Source: Roseiarcus sp963737365 | GTDB lineage: Bacteria > Pseudomonadota > Alphaproteobacteria > Rhizobiales > Beijerinckiaceae | NCBI GenBank assembly: GCA_963737365.1 | Contig: CAVTSD010000002.1 | Coordinates: 103,541 to 167,540 of the forward strand | Direction of reading: 5' to 3' | DNA: 64,000 nt | Part shown: positions 34,603 to 42,948 of the stretch, piece after piece | How the letters are laid out: the number at the start of each line of letters is the position of its first letter | Numbering within the stretch: position 1 is the stretch's first letter | Position numbers and translations under genes: made by a program | Notes under the pieces: generated by a model | Databases searched by the model: none | The model's input: only the letters and a program-made list of their open reading frames with translations | What the model was told of the DNA's origin: nothing

Positions 34603-35978
34603 CTATTCCGGCAGGTCCGCCCGGCGTACGCCGTCCATCAGCGGGCGCCAGAGCTCGGGCAGGCATGAACTTGCGGACGCCATTTTCCCAAGCCCCCGCG
34701 CGGAAATTGGGCTCCAGCTCCAACACGCGTTTCCCGACGGCTTTTGCATCGTCGATGCGACCGGCCAGAGCCAACGCGGCCGCGTGTTCGACCCAAAGGA
34801 CACTGAATCGTGGGTTCGCCTGCACGGCTTTGGCCAAAAGAGCCGCTGCCTCGACGAAACGCTGCTCGCGAATGCGCACCAGTCCCAGCGCGCAATGGCC
34901 CTCGAACGCCAGCACGTCAAACGGACCGAGCCGCAGCGCGCGCTGAGCATAATCCTCAACGAGCGCAGCCTCGCCGCTATAGGCATGGATATGTGCTCCA
35001 AAGTAGAGCGCCGCGGCTGACGAGCCGTTTACTGCGAGCGCCCTAGCGATCGCGCCGGACGCCGCCTCAAAATCGTGGCCAAGTTGGAGCAGGGGAAGAG
35101 CCGCGACGGAGAGGGCGTTCGCTTCGTCGCCGCCGTGGGCCACGGCCGCGCGGGCATGACGGAGGCTCGCCGCCGCGTCGGCCTCGTTGAAGCCGCCGCA
35201 GTAATAGCGCATCTCAAATGCCCACGCGAGATGCGCATGAGCTGCGGCGTAGTTCGGATCAAGCTCCAGCGCCTCTTCGAGGCAGCGGACGCCGGTCGCA
35301 ACGTCATCTGGCATAGCCGACATGAAACACGGCAACGCGCGCAGATAAAGATCGTAGGCGTCGAGGCTTTCCGGCCGCTTGGGCAGCGCAAGCCGAGGCG
35401 CAGGCATGTGCTTTCGGCAGTTCGAGCGTCCTAGCCGGCCTTGACCCGCCGGGCGACCCGACCCGCAAGGAAAAGACCCTGATCGGCTCAAGAATATTCT
35501 TCAGTTGGGTCTGGCCAAGGTCGTTGACGGCAAGATCAAGCCTTGCCCGGACCTGCCGGTAGGCGTCTTCCGAGAGACAGATGGCGCCGGGCTCGGCGAT
35601 CCCTTCCAATCTCGCGGCGATATTGACACCGTCGCCCATGAGGTCGCCATCGCTCTCCTCGACCACGTCGCCAAGGTGCATGCCAATGCGGAACACGATG
35701 CGCCTGTCCTCAGGCACGCCGCCATTGCGCTCAATCATGGCGTTCTGAATTTCGACCGCGCCCCGGACGGCGTCCACGACACTTCGGAACTCGACGAGGG
35801 CTCCGTCGCCGGTGCGTTTGACGATGCGTCCGTTATGCACGGCGATGGTTGGGTCGATCAGGTCGCTGCGCAGAGACCTCAACCGCGCCAGCGTTGGATC
35901 CTCGTCTGCGCCGGCGAGCCGGCTGAACCCGACTACGTCAGCGGCAAGAATCGCCGCGAGCTTTCTCTTCTCGACCAT
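34603..35978 (-). pseudogene. Class III adenylate/guanylate cyclase with TPR repeats, internally deleted and frameshifted
   Basis: The N-terminus (MVEKRKLAAILAADVVGFSRLAGADEDPTLARLR) and the following cyclase catalytic region (TGDGALVEF, GMHLGDVVEESDGDLMGDGVNIAARLE) are those of rhizobial cyclases. In intact relatives a CadC/TolB-like domain of about 200 residues follows; here it is missing, and after ILEPIRVFSLRVG the frame changes near 35400-35480 to enter a TPR region (PESLDAYDLYLRALPCF, LDPNYAAAHAHLAWAFE). A second frame change near 34660 separates the native end (PELWRPLMDGVRRADLPE). The catalytic domain alone might still be made. Confidence 0.82.
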
Positions 35979-36060
35979 TGTGCCTCTTGGGGACGCCAAT
36001 AGCACAATGATCCGTTTTACGCCGCATGGGTCGGCGTGCAGCAGGCCGCCCCGCCGCGCC

Positions 36061-36741
36061 TCACTTCGCCGCCGGGCTCTCTTCCTCGACGCCGACCGCA
36101 TAGCCGAGGCCGCGCGCGGTCTTGATGATGTCGACGCCGAGCTTCTTGCGCAATCGGCCGATGAATACTTCGATCGTGTTCGAGTCGCGGTCGAAATCCT
36201 GTTCGTACAGGTGTTCGACGATCTCGCCGCGCGAGATGATGCGCCCGGTGTGGTGCATGAGATAGGAGAGCAGGCGATATTCGTGGCTCGTGAGCTTGAT
36301 CGCCACATTGTTGACCGTGACGCGCCCGGCGCGGGCGTCGAGCCTGACCGGGCCGACGGTCAGATCGCTTGAGGCGTGGCCGGCGGCGCGGCGCAGAAGC
36401 GCCCGCAGGCGCGCCAGCACTTCCTCCATGTGGAAGGGTTTGGCGACATAATCGTCGGCGCCGGCGTCAATGCCCTGCACCTTGTCGCTCCATCGGTCGC
36501 GAGCGGTCAGGATCAAGACCGGCATCGTGCGTCCGCTCTTCCGCCACGCTTCGAGGACCGAAATCCCGTCGCGTTTCGGCAGGCCGATGTCGAGCACAAC
36601 CGCGTCGTAAGGCTCGGTGTCGCCGCGGAACCAGCCTTCCTCGCCATCAAACGCGCGGTCGACCGCATAGCCTGCAGCCTCCAGGGCGGTGCTGACTTGA
36701 CGGTTCAGATCCCGATCGTCCTCGACAACCAAAAGCCGCAT
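36061..36741 (-). CDS. OmpR/PhoB-family response regulator (orphan)
   Basis: 226 residues. The receiver domain has acidic residues EDD near the start, phospho-acceptor Asp51 (VVLDIGLPKRDG), the conserved Thr (LTARD) and Lys (AKPFHMEEVL). The C-terminal winged helix ends FIGRLRKKLGVDIIKTARGLGYAV. The ATG at 36741 gives the canonical MRLLVVEDD start. A PepSY-domain gene lies 32 bases upstream in the same direction. In related loci a sensor kinase follows; here a degraded cyclase does, so its kinase is elsewhere or lost. Confidence 0.93.
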   Translation of the reverse strand: MRLLVVEDDRDLNRQVSTALEAAGYAVDRAFDGEEGWFRGDTEPYDAVVLDIGLPKRDGISVLEAWRKSGRTMPVLILTARDRWSDKVQGIDAGADDYVAKPFHMEEVLARLRALLRRAAGHASSDLTVGPVRLDARAGRVTVNNVAIKLTSHEYRLLSYLMHHTGRIISRGEIVEHLYEQDFDRDSNTIEVFIGRLRKKLGVDIIKTARGLGYAVGVEEESPAAK

Positions 36742-36773
36742 GGCGCGCCTGCTAACCTCGATTTCCGCCGAAA

Positions 36774-37238
36774 TCAATTCTTTGGGGTCGGATCGTGGGC
36801 CTCGTGAGTTTCGTGCGGCTCGTGAGCTTCGTGAGGCTCATGGGATTCGTGGGGCTCATGGGGAGGGCGCGCAGCGATCTTCCCGCTCCCCGCCTCCATC
36901 TCGACGTGAACGAGACGCCCATCCCGATGCAGGAGGGTGATCTCGTAAATGAAATCGTCTCCAGTGCGGCAGAGCCTCGCCGACAGCGCCTCGGCCTTGC
37001 GTTGCGCGCCTGCGAATTTGAGCGCAGCGAAGGGCTCGAGCAGGTGACGGGACTTGACCATCTCGCGCGTCTCGGCGGCGTTGAGACAGGCCGGCTTCGC
37101 CGCAACGAGGTGCAACTCGGCTTCGGCGGCCCTCGCAGCGGGGCAGAGAGAGGCGCACACCACCCCTGCGGCGTAGGCCGCTGAGCGCACGAGGGCGTAG
37201 AGACCCCCGGCGCGGCGAAGCATGGCGAGCGCGGCCAT
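36774..37238 (-). CDS. Exported PepSY-like protein with His/Glu-rich C-terminal repeats
   Basis: 154 residues. A signal peptide region (residues 1-38, ending ARAAEA) precedes a domain with two Cys (C51, C90) and a PepSY-like end (FIYEITLLHRDGRLVHVEMEAGSGKI, residues 97-121). The tail (127-148) repeats the triplet HEP/HES/HEA/HET, giving about eight His each next to Glu, a likely Zn, Ni or Cu binding segment. It is probably periplasmic and co-transcribed with the response regulator, suggesting a role in envelope or metal sensing. This role is inferred. Confidence 0.8.
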   Translation of the reverse strand: MAALAMLRRAGGLYALVRSAAYAAGVVCASLCPAARAAEAELHLVAAKPACLNAAETREMVKSRHLLEPFAALKFAGAQRKAEALSARLCRTGDDFIYEITLLHRDGRLVHVEMEAGSGKIAARPPHEPHESHEPHEAHEPHETHEAHDPTPKN

Positions 37239-37427
37239 GACGGCAAAGCCTCTGTTGCGAATATTTGATGCCCCATCTTCGCGCGGGCGGCTGAATGCAA
37301 TGTGAATGGTCTCAGGCGGACGATCGCGGCCTGAATGGAGGACGCGCGCGAAAGCGGGCGGAAAAGCGGCGGTCTGGGGGATGGTACGATTGATGCGCCA
37401 GGCCTTCTGGCGCATGAAGCGGGCTTG

Positions 37428-38186
37428 ATGACAGCGCCGCTTTCCCGCTTCGTTCAATCGCTGGCGCTTGCCGCGGCGCTCGCTGCGCCGCTCGCTCCGG
37501 CGCGCGCGCTCGTCGGCGCCGAGCCCGACAGCCGCTTCGCCGGCCGGGTGGCGATGGTGCTGATCCGCGGCGGCGACAAGGCTGGCTTCTGCACCGCCTT
37601 GGTCTTGAGCCCGCGCGTCCTTCTGACCGCCGCCCATTGTCTGAGACCCTTGCGGGATATAGCGGTCCACTACCGAGACGCGGCCGGCGCGGCCGTCATC
37701 ATTCCGGTCGACGCCGCGATCGCCCATCCGCTTTATCGCGCTGACGCAATTCAAGCCCGCGCCCTCTCAATCGACCTCGCGCTCATCCGGACGGTGCGGC
37801 CGCTTCCTCAAAGTTTCGCCGGCGCGACGATCGCTGTCGGCGGGCCTCCGCCGATCGGCGCCTCGGTCATCGTTTCGGGCTTCGGCGCGGCGCGCGAGGG
37901 CGACTGGCCGTCCGGCGGCCAGTTGCGCAGCGTCACCCTTGCCGTGCGCGAGCCGGCGTCGACCGTTCTCATCTGGGCCGCCGATCCGACCGGAAAGGCG
38001 GCCGGCGCGTGCAATGGCGATTCGGGCGCGCCGATCTGGTCGGCGGACGGGTCAGCAGCGATCGCGATCGTCGCCTGGGCGCAGGCCGCGCACGGTCGCG
38101 GCTGCGGCGGCCTGACGCAAGGCCCGCTGCTCGCGCCGCTCAAAGGCTGGATCGAGGAGACCGAGCGCCGGCTTGACGGCGGCTAG
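37428..38186 (+). CDS. Exported trypsin-like serine protease
   Basis: 252 residues. The signal peptide (LALAAALAAPLAPARA) precedes a chymotrypsin-fold protease with the triad His70 (LLTAAHC), Asp116 (SIDLALI) and Ser199 (CNGDSGAP). Cysteines at the His and Ser loops could form disulfides. No PDZ domain is present, so it is not a DegP type. It is probably periplasmic or secreted. The ATG at 37428 fits the signal peptide start. Confidence 0.92.
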   Translation: MTAPLSRFVQSLALAAALAAPLAPARALVGAEPDSRFAGRVAMVLIRGGDKAGFCTALVLSPRVLLTAAHCLRPLRDIAVHYRDAAGAAVIIPVDAAIAHPLYRADAIQARALSIDLALIRTVRPLPQSFAGATIAVGGPPPIGASVIVSGFGAAREGDWPSGGQLRSVTLAVREPASTVLIWAADPTGKAAGACNGDSGAPIWSADGSAAIAIVAWAQAAHGRGCGGLTQGPLLAPLKGWIEETERRLDGG

Positions 38187-39220
38187 GCGGCCTTCAGAAG
38201 CCTAAGCTCCGACAGGCTCTGGGCCGTCGCGAGAACCGCCTCTTCGGTGGTTCTCGGCGCCCAGCCGAGCAGGCGGCGGGCCTTTTCGTTTGAGCCGTTT
38301 TTGTGTTTGCCAAGCTCGGGCAGAATCGCCCGGACCTGAGGGTCAAACGGCCCGACCGCACGCATGACCCAATTGGGCAACGAGCGGGTCGGAACCTTGC
38401 GCGCGCGCTCGCCCATGCCGTCCTTCAGCATCTGAGCGATTTGGCGAACGCTGACGAAATCTCCGCTGGTGGCGAGAAACCGCTCGCCGCGAGCCGCCGG
38501 ATCGGTCATCGCCCTGATGTGCAGATCGGCGACGTCTCGCACATCGACCACCCCGAACCAGAGATCCGGGCAACCGGGCAGGGAGCCGTCGAGCAGACGC
38601 TTCACGAGCACGATCGAGGCCGACGTGTCCGATCCAAGCACGGGTCCAAAAATGAGGGTCGGATTCACCACGGCGAGTTCAAGCTGGCCTCCCTCGCGCG
38701 CGATAAAATCCCAGGCTGCGCGCTCGGCGATCGTCTTTGATTTGCCATACGGTTGCACGCTCGGATCGTTCAGGTTCGTCCAGTCGTCTTCCGTGAACAC
38801 CGCGGTCCGGTCTTTCGGGGCGCCGTATCCGATGGCCACGAAGGACGAGGTCATCACCACGCGCCGGACGCCCGCGTCGCGCGCGGCCTTCAGCACACGC
38901 AGCGCCCCATCGCGCGCTGGGATGATCAGCTCATTTTCGTCCTTGGGCACGGTGACCGGAAAGGGCGAGGCGACATGGAGCACAGTGTCGCAACCGCGTA
39001 CGGCTTCGGCCCAGCCCGCATCGGCGCTGAGATCCGCGCGGACAAAGGTTAGGCGCTCGCCGACGTCGCCCGCGCCGCCCTGACGCAGCATGGCGCGCGC
39101 CTCGCCCTCGCGCTTGAGATCCCGGACAGTCGTCCGCGTCTCGTGTCCAGCCGCGAGGAGCTGGATCAAGCAATGGGCGCCGACGAATCCCGTCCCGCCT
39201 GTAACCAAAACGCGCGCCAT
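38183..39220 (-). CDS. NAD(P)-dependent reductase (dihydroflavonol-reductase-like extended SDR)
   Basis: 345 residues. The Rossmann motif VLVTGGTGFVGAHC starts the protein and the catalytic YGKSK motif (VQPYGKSKTIAERAAW) is present; the family covers aldehyde and dihydroflavonol-4-reductase-like enzymes. The ATG at 39220 follows GGAGAAGATC. It diverges from a MerR gene through a promoter with a 20-base spacer and a dyad of MerR type, so it is very likely induced by that regulator. The substrate, perhaps a toxic aldehyde, is inferred. Confidence 0.9.
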   Translation of the reverse strand: MARVLVTGGTGFVGAHCLIQLLAAGHETRTTVRDLKREGEARAMLRQGGAGDVGERLTFVRADLSADAGWAEAVRGCDTVLHVASPFPVTVPKDENELIIPARDGALRVLKAARDAGVRRVVMTSSFVAIGYGAPKDRTAVFTEDDWTNLNDPSVQPYGKSKTIAERAAWDFIAREGGQLELAVVNPTLIFGPVLGSDTSASIVLVKRLLDGSLPGCPDLWFGVVDVRDVADLHIRAMTDPAARGERFLATSGDFVSVRQIAQMLKDGMGERARKVPTRSLPNWVMRAVGPFDPQVRAILPELGKHKNGSNEKARRLLGWAPRTTEEAVLATAQSLSELRLLKAA

Positions 39221-39245
39221 AGGATCTTCTCCAACCGATAAAACG

Positions 39246-39277
39246 ATGCTACACCTTAAACTTAGGTTTAAGGTCAA
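39246..39277 (-). promoter_or_regulatory. MerR-type promoter of the SDR gene
   Basis: On the minus strand TTGACC (39277-39272) and TAGCAT (39251-39246) are 20 bases apart, the long spacer used by MerR activators. A perfect 9-base inverted repeat (ACCTTAAAC and GTTTAAGGT, 39253-39274) sits between them. The MerR gene lies just beyond on the other strand. Confidence 0.82.
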
Positions 39278-39287
39278 GGTGATTTCC

Positions 39288-39632
39288 ATGCGGATCGGCG
39301 AACTCTCAAGACGGACGGGAATCTCGACTTCGCGCATTCGCTTCTATGAAAGGCACGAAGTGCTTCCGAAGCCGATTAGGAACGGGAATGGCTATCGGAG
39401 CTATCCGGACACGGCGGCGAAGGTCCTCGAGTTGATCGATGCCGCGCAGCAATTGGGTTTCTCGCTCAACGAGATTCGCGCCGGCCTCAGCGAAGCGGCG
39501 CCAAATCTTCCGTCAGATGCCGCGATGGCCAAAGCGCTCAGAAGCAAACTTGCGCACATCGACCAGCACATGAAGGACGTGCGAGCCCGACGGCGGCAGA
39601 TTGTGAGGCTGCTGAAGGAAAAGGATGCTTGA
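39288..39632 (+). CDS. MerR-family transcriptional regulator
   Basis: 114 residues. The N-terminal MerR winged helix (MRIGELSRRTGISTSRIRFYERHEVLPKPIRNGNGYRSYP) is followed by the dimerisation helix. There is no cysteine for metal or redox sensing and no large effector domain, so it belongs to the short group that senses organic or stress signals. The ATG lies 13 bases after the shared operator, so it probably also represses itself. Confidence 0.92.
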   Translation: MRIGELSRRTGISTSRIRFYERHEVLPKPIRNGNGYRSYPDTAAKVLELIDAAQQLGFSLNEIRAGLSEAAPNLPSDAAMAKALRSKLAHIDQHMKDVRARRRQIVRLLKEKDA

Positions 39633-39650
39633 TCGCGGTGAGGGTCGATC

Positions 39651-39735
39651 GTCATTGCAAGTGAAGCGAAGCAATCCGGAGCGTGCTCGACGATTTCTGG
39701 ATCGCCGCGTCGGCCTCTGGCCTCCTGGCAATGAC
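39651..39735. repeat. Rhizobial-type palindromic intergenic repeat
   Basis: The element starts GTCATTGC and ends GCAATGAC, forming an 8-base terminal inverted repeat, and contains AAGCGAAGCAATCC and the reading IARRPEADAAIQ on the minus strand. This resembles a repeat found hundreds of times in Bradyrhizobium-like genomes. It has no coding role. Confidence 0.75.
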
Positions 39736-39745
39736 AAGCGATCGC

Positions 39746-40258
39746 CTATTCCGGCAACTTGGCGACGTTGCGCAGGATCTTGAGCAAGGTTGCGGTGAAG
39801 GCGCGATATTCTTCCTCCTCGACGCCGTCGAAAAGGGTCTGGAACCGCGCATGCATCATCGGCCAAACCCGCTCGAACGCCGCGCGTCCCTCCTCGGTGA
39901 TGGAGACGTCGCGGATGCGCATGTCCTCGGGGCGACGTTGGCGTCGCACCAGCCCTTGCGTCTCCAAGATGTCGAGCGTCCGGCTCATCGTCGACTGTTC
40001 GGTCACCGCATAGGCCGAAAGCTCGTTGATCGTTACCGGCGAGGAAATGCTGAGGACGGCGAGCGCCCTCATCATAGTGGTCGACATGGCGTGGATCTTC
40101 AAAGCCTCGGCGAGATTGCCGTTCCAGCGCTCCATGATCCGGTTCATGAGGTAGGGCGCGAACTGGTTCATGCCGATCTCGCCAAGCGTCGCCTGACGCG
40201 CCGCTGGATCGACCCCGCGCTGCATGACCTGGCCGGAAAACCGCTGCTCCATGCTCAT
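39746..40258 (-). CDS. MarR-family transcriptional regulator
   Basis: 170 residues. The winged helix is visible in SPVTINELSAYAVTEQSTMSRTLDILETQGLVRRQRRPEDMRIRDVSITEEGRAAFE. It is last in the minus-strand group with the CrtI-like oxidoreductase and the cyclase, and diverges from the aromatic-degradation operon. MarR proteins in this position (for example those controlling aromatic-CoA pathways) usually repress in the absence of a CoA-thioester ligand, so it is the likely regulator of the locus. Confidence 0.92.
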   Translation of the reverse strand: MSMEQRFSGQVMQRGVDPAARQATLGEIGMNQFAPYLMNRIMERWNGNLAEALKIHAMSTTMMRALAVLSISSPVTINELSAYAVTEQSTMSRTLDILETQGLVRRQRRPEDMRIRDVSITEEGRAAFERVWPMMHARFQTLFDGVEEEEYRAFTATLLKILRNVAKLPE

Positions 40259-40278
40259 CCCATGCGGCCTGACATCAG

Positions 40279-41865
40279 TTAGAGCGACGACGCGAGGAGG
40301 AAGCCGGAGACGCCGCCCAGGCCCGGGCCCGGATGGGTCGAAGCGCCGATGTGATAGACGTTTGGAACGAAGGTGCGGTGATTGACGCTCGACTTGAACG
40401 GGCGCCAGAGGAAGAACTGGTCGAGCGCGCAGGCGCCGCCATAAGGATCGCCGCCGACCAGATTGACGTTCATCGCCTCGAGGTCGGCCGGCGAGTAGGC
40501 GCGGCGCGCGAGCTTGATCTCGGCCCAGTTCTCGATGTGCGCGGCGAGCCGCCGCTCGATGCGGTCGGCGTAGGACTCGCGCATGGCCTCGGTCCAGCGC
40601 CCGTCAGCGGGGGCTTCGATTTCCTGAGCCGCGTCGCCTTTCACGAAGCGCGGCGCCTCCGGCAGCTGCAGCCAAAGGATCGCCGCGCCGGGCGGCGCGC
40701 GGCTTGGGTCGAGCGCTGTCGGCTGGCCGACGCAGATGGTCGGCTCCCCCGGCAGGAGGCCGCGCTCCGCTTCGTTTGCGGCGCGGGACACACCGTCCAG
40801 TCCGCTTGTGAGATGGATGAGCGCGACCTTGCCGAGATCGGGATCGCCGCGCCAGCGGGGCGCATTCTTGAGCGCATAATGGATCTGCATGTCGCCTTTG
40901 CCGTGCCGGAAGGCTTTCATGCCGGCTCGGACGTCAGAAGGCGCCGATATGGGCCAGTCCTTAAGCAGCCCACTGTAAAGTTGCTCCGGGCCGGTCGAGC
41001 AAACGACGCCCTTGGTTGCCGTGATCGTTTCGCCGTTCGCGAGCGCGACGCCGGCTGCGCGGCCGCCGGCGCCGGGAATGATGCGCACAACGTCCGTGTT
41101 CGATCGCACCGCGCCGCCCTGGTCGACAATGAGCCGCTCGAAGGCTTGCAGCAGCGTCCTGGCGCCGCCGACCGCGATCGGACAGCCCGCCGCCTCGGTC
41201 GCGAAAGCGATCACTTTCACCATCGCCGCCGAATAGGCGCTCTCGGGTCCAAGGCCGGTGTGCAAGACCCACGGCGCCCAGAGATCGCGCACCGCGTCCG
41301 AACGGTAGGTCGCCTCGAGATAGCCGCGCGCGGGCGCGAGCGCTTCGCCAAACCATGCCGCAAGATTGCGCGGGCCGCGGCGCCAAAGCTCGCGCGCGAG
41401 CGTCTTAGCGATGCCGGACGACCACAGCGAGCCGCCTAACAGCGCGAAGAGAAACGGCGCGTCCGCTCCAAGCGCATCCATCTCGGCCGCGAAGGCGCTC
41501 CCGTCTCCCTCCGCCAGCGCATCGAAAGTCTTCACGTTGCGCGCGCGGTCCATCGAGAAGATGACGCTCGACCCGTCCGGCCGAAGCACAGCCGTCGGCA
41601 GGTTCGTGTCGGCAAAAGCGAAGCCGCGCGCTTCGAGGTCTTTTCCGAGCGCCTGATAAGCGGGCGAGGCGCGGAAGAGGACAAGCGTCGTCGCCATCAC
41701 GTCATGAAGAAAACCTGGCGTGGTGACTTCTTCAGTGCGCAGGCAGCCGCCGATCGCGGAATTGCGATCGAGCACGAGCGTGGTCTGACGCTTCTTGCCG
41801 AGCATGGCGGCGCCGACGAGAGCGTTGATGCCGCCGCCGACGAAAACATAATCGTATGCGCTCAT
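40279..41865 (-). CDS. CrtI-like NAD(P)/FAD-dependent oxidoreductase (paralogue 1)
   Basis: 528 residues. The N-terminal dinucleotide-binding motif (YDYVFVGGGINALVGAAMLGKK) and the C-terminal FAD motif (NVYHIGASTHPGPGLGGVSGFLL) are typical of the phytoene-desaturase/amine-oxidase superfamily. It is a diverged paralogue of the gene at 42949, on the opposite strand of the same locus. No carotenoid genes are nearby. The context suggests oxidation of a ring intermediate in aromatic-CoA degradation, which is speculation. Confidence 0.88.
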   Translation of the reverse strand: MSAYDYVFVGGGINALVGAAMLGKKRQTTLVLDRNSAIGGCLRTEEVTTPGFLHDVMATTLVLFRASPAYQALGKDLEARGFAFADTNLPTAVLRPDGSSVIFSMDRARNVKTFDALAEGDGSAFAAEMDALGADAPFLFALLGGSLWSSGIAKTLARELWRRGPRNLAAWFGEALAPARGYLEATYRSDAVRDLWAPWVLHTGLGPESAYSAAMVKVIAFATEAAGCPIAVGGARTLLQAFERLIVDQGGAVRSNTDVVRIIPGAGGRAAGVALANGETITATKGVVCSTGPEQLYSGLLKDWPISAPSDVRAGMKAFRHGKGDMQIHYALKNAPRWRGDPDLGKVALIHLTSGLDGVSRAANEAERGLLPGEPTICVGQPTALDPSRAPPGAAILWLQLPEAPRFVKGDAAQEIEAPADGRWTEAMRESYADRIERRLAAHIENWAEIKLARRAYSPADLEAMNVNLVGGDPYGGACALDQFFLWRPFKSSVNHRTFVPNVYHIGASTHPGPGLGGVSGFLLASSL

Positions 41866-41920
41866 GCCTCGTTCTCGCGAGCGAGCTTCGTGGCTCAGGC
41901 GTTCGCCCGGGTTCTGAGGC

Positions 41921-42706
41921 TCAAGGGACGATGGCGAGCGCGCGCACCGGCGACCCGGTGCCGCCCACGAACTTGAGCGGCGCGGCGATCAGGATCGCGC
42001 CTTTGGGCGGCAGCTGGTCGAGATTGCAGAGACTCGCAAGGCCATAGCGATTCGCCTTGTGGACGAGATTGTGCGCGGGGAAGGGCGGGTTCATGCCGCC
42101 AGCCGAGCCCGCATCCGTGCCGACCGTTTCCGATCCCCAGCCGACGATGTTCTTCGTCAAGAGATATTCGATCGCTTCCGCCGTGGGGCCTGGCGAATGC
42201 GGGCCTTTGTCGTCGGCGTTGAGGAAGGTGTCGGCCGACCCGTTGCGCTTGTACCAGTCGGTGCGGAGCACCACCCAGCTGCCAGCCTCGATGTCGCCAT
42301 GCTCGCGCTCCCATTCCTTCACGCTCTCGGGAGTGAGCACATAGTCCGGATCTTTCGCTGCTTCCTTCGAGCGATCGATGACGCAAACGGGGGCGATGAA
42401 ATTCTTGACCGGGATGCGGTCTGTCGTGCCGTCCTTATAGTCCTTGCCGGTGACCCAGTGGACAGGCGCATCGAAATGGGTGCCCGTGTGCTCGCCGAGC
42501 TCGAGCCAGTTCCACGCCCAGAACGGCCCGTTCTGATCGTAATGCGAGATCTCGTGCACTTTGACTGCGGGCGTGTTCTTGCCGATCTGCGGCGGCAGAT
42601 AGAGCACGGGTGTGTCGGGTCCGAGGGGAGCGGAGAGGTCGACGACCTTGATCGACCCCGACAGCAAGGCGGCGGCGAAGTCCGAAATGACCTTGTTCGT
42701 GCTCAT
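41921..42706 (-). CDS. Cyclase family protein (kynurenine-formamidase-like metal hydrolase)
   Basis: 261 residues. The metal-binding motif EHTGTHFDAPVHW is diagnostic of the cyclase/KynB superfamily, and WVVLRTDWYKR and GWGSETVGTDAG follow as usual. KynB hydrolyses N-formylkynurenine on the way from tryptophan to anthranilate, which would suit an anthranilate locus, but many members have other substrates. The ATG at 42706 has GAGGAG 8 bases upstream; an ATG at 42712 lies too close to it. Confidence 0.87.
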   Translation of the reverse strand: MSTNKVISDFAAALLSGSIKVVDLSAPLGPDTPVLYLPPQIGKNTPAVKVHEISHYDQNGPFWAWNWLELGEHTGTHFDAPVHWVTGKDYKDGTTDRIPVKNFIAPVCVIDRSKEAAKDPDYVLTPESVKEWEREHGDIEAGSWVVLRTDWYKRNGSADTFLNADDKGPHSPGPTAEAIEYLLTKNIVGWGSETVGTDAGSAGGMNPPFPAHNLVHKANRYGLASLCNLDQLPPKGAILIAAPLKFVGGTGSPVRALAIVP

Positions 42707-42948
42707 CCCCATCGCTCCTCGAAAGTTTCCCCGCCCATTCAGTCGATCGAACGGGTCGCAAATGCGTCTCCACCATAGAACAGGAATATGCGGATGCAAG
42801 CAATCCGCGACGGCGCGCCAGACAGCGGCCGCCCGCCTGTCCGGCCTGAGTTCAAGCGTTGCGCGGGCTGGACATTGGACGTAACCTCGCGTCGCCGGCC
42901 TTAGGATATATGCAACTGGCGGCTATTCGGCGGAGATGAAAACGCGCG
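42707..42948. promoter_or_regulatory. Divergent promoter region of the aromatic-CoA locus
   Basis: The gap contains an inverted repeat GCGGAT-N7-ATCCGC at 42790-42808, a candidate MarR operator. I see no strong -35/-10 pair for either strand. Confidence 0.35.
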
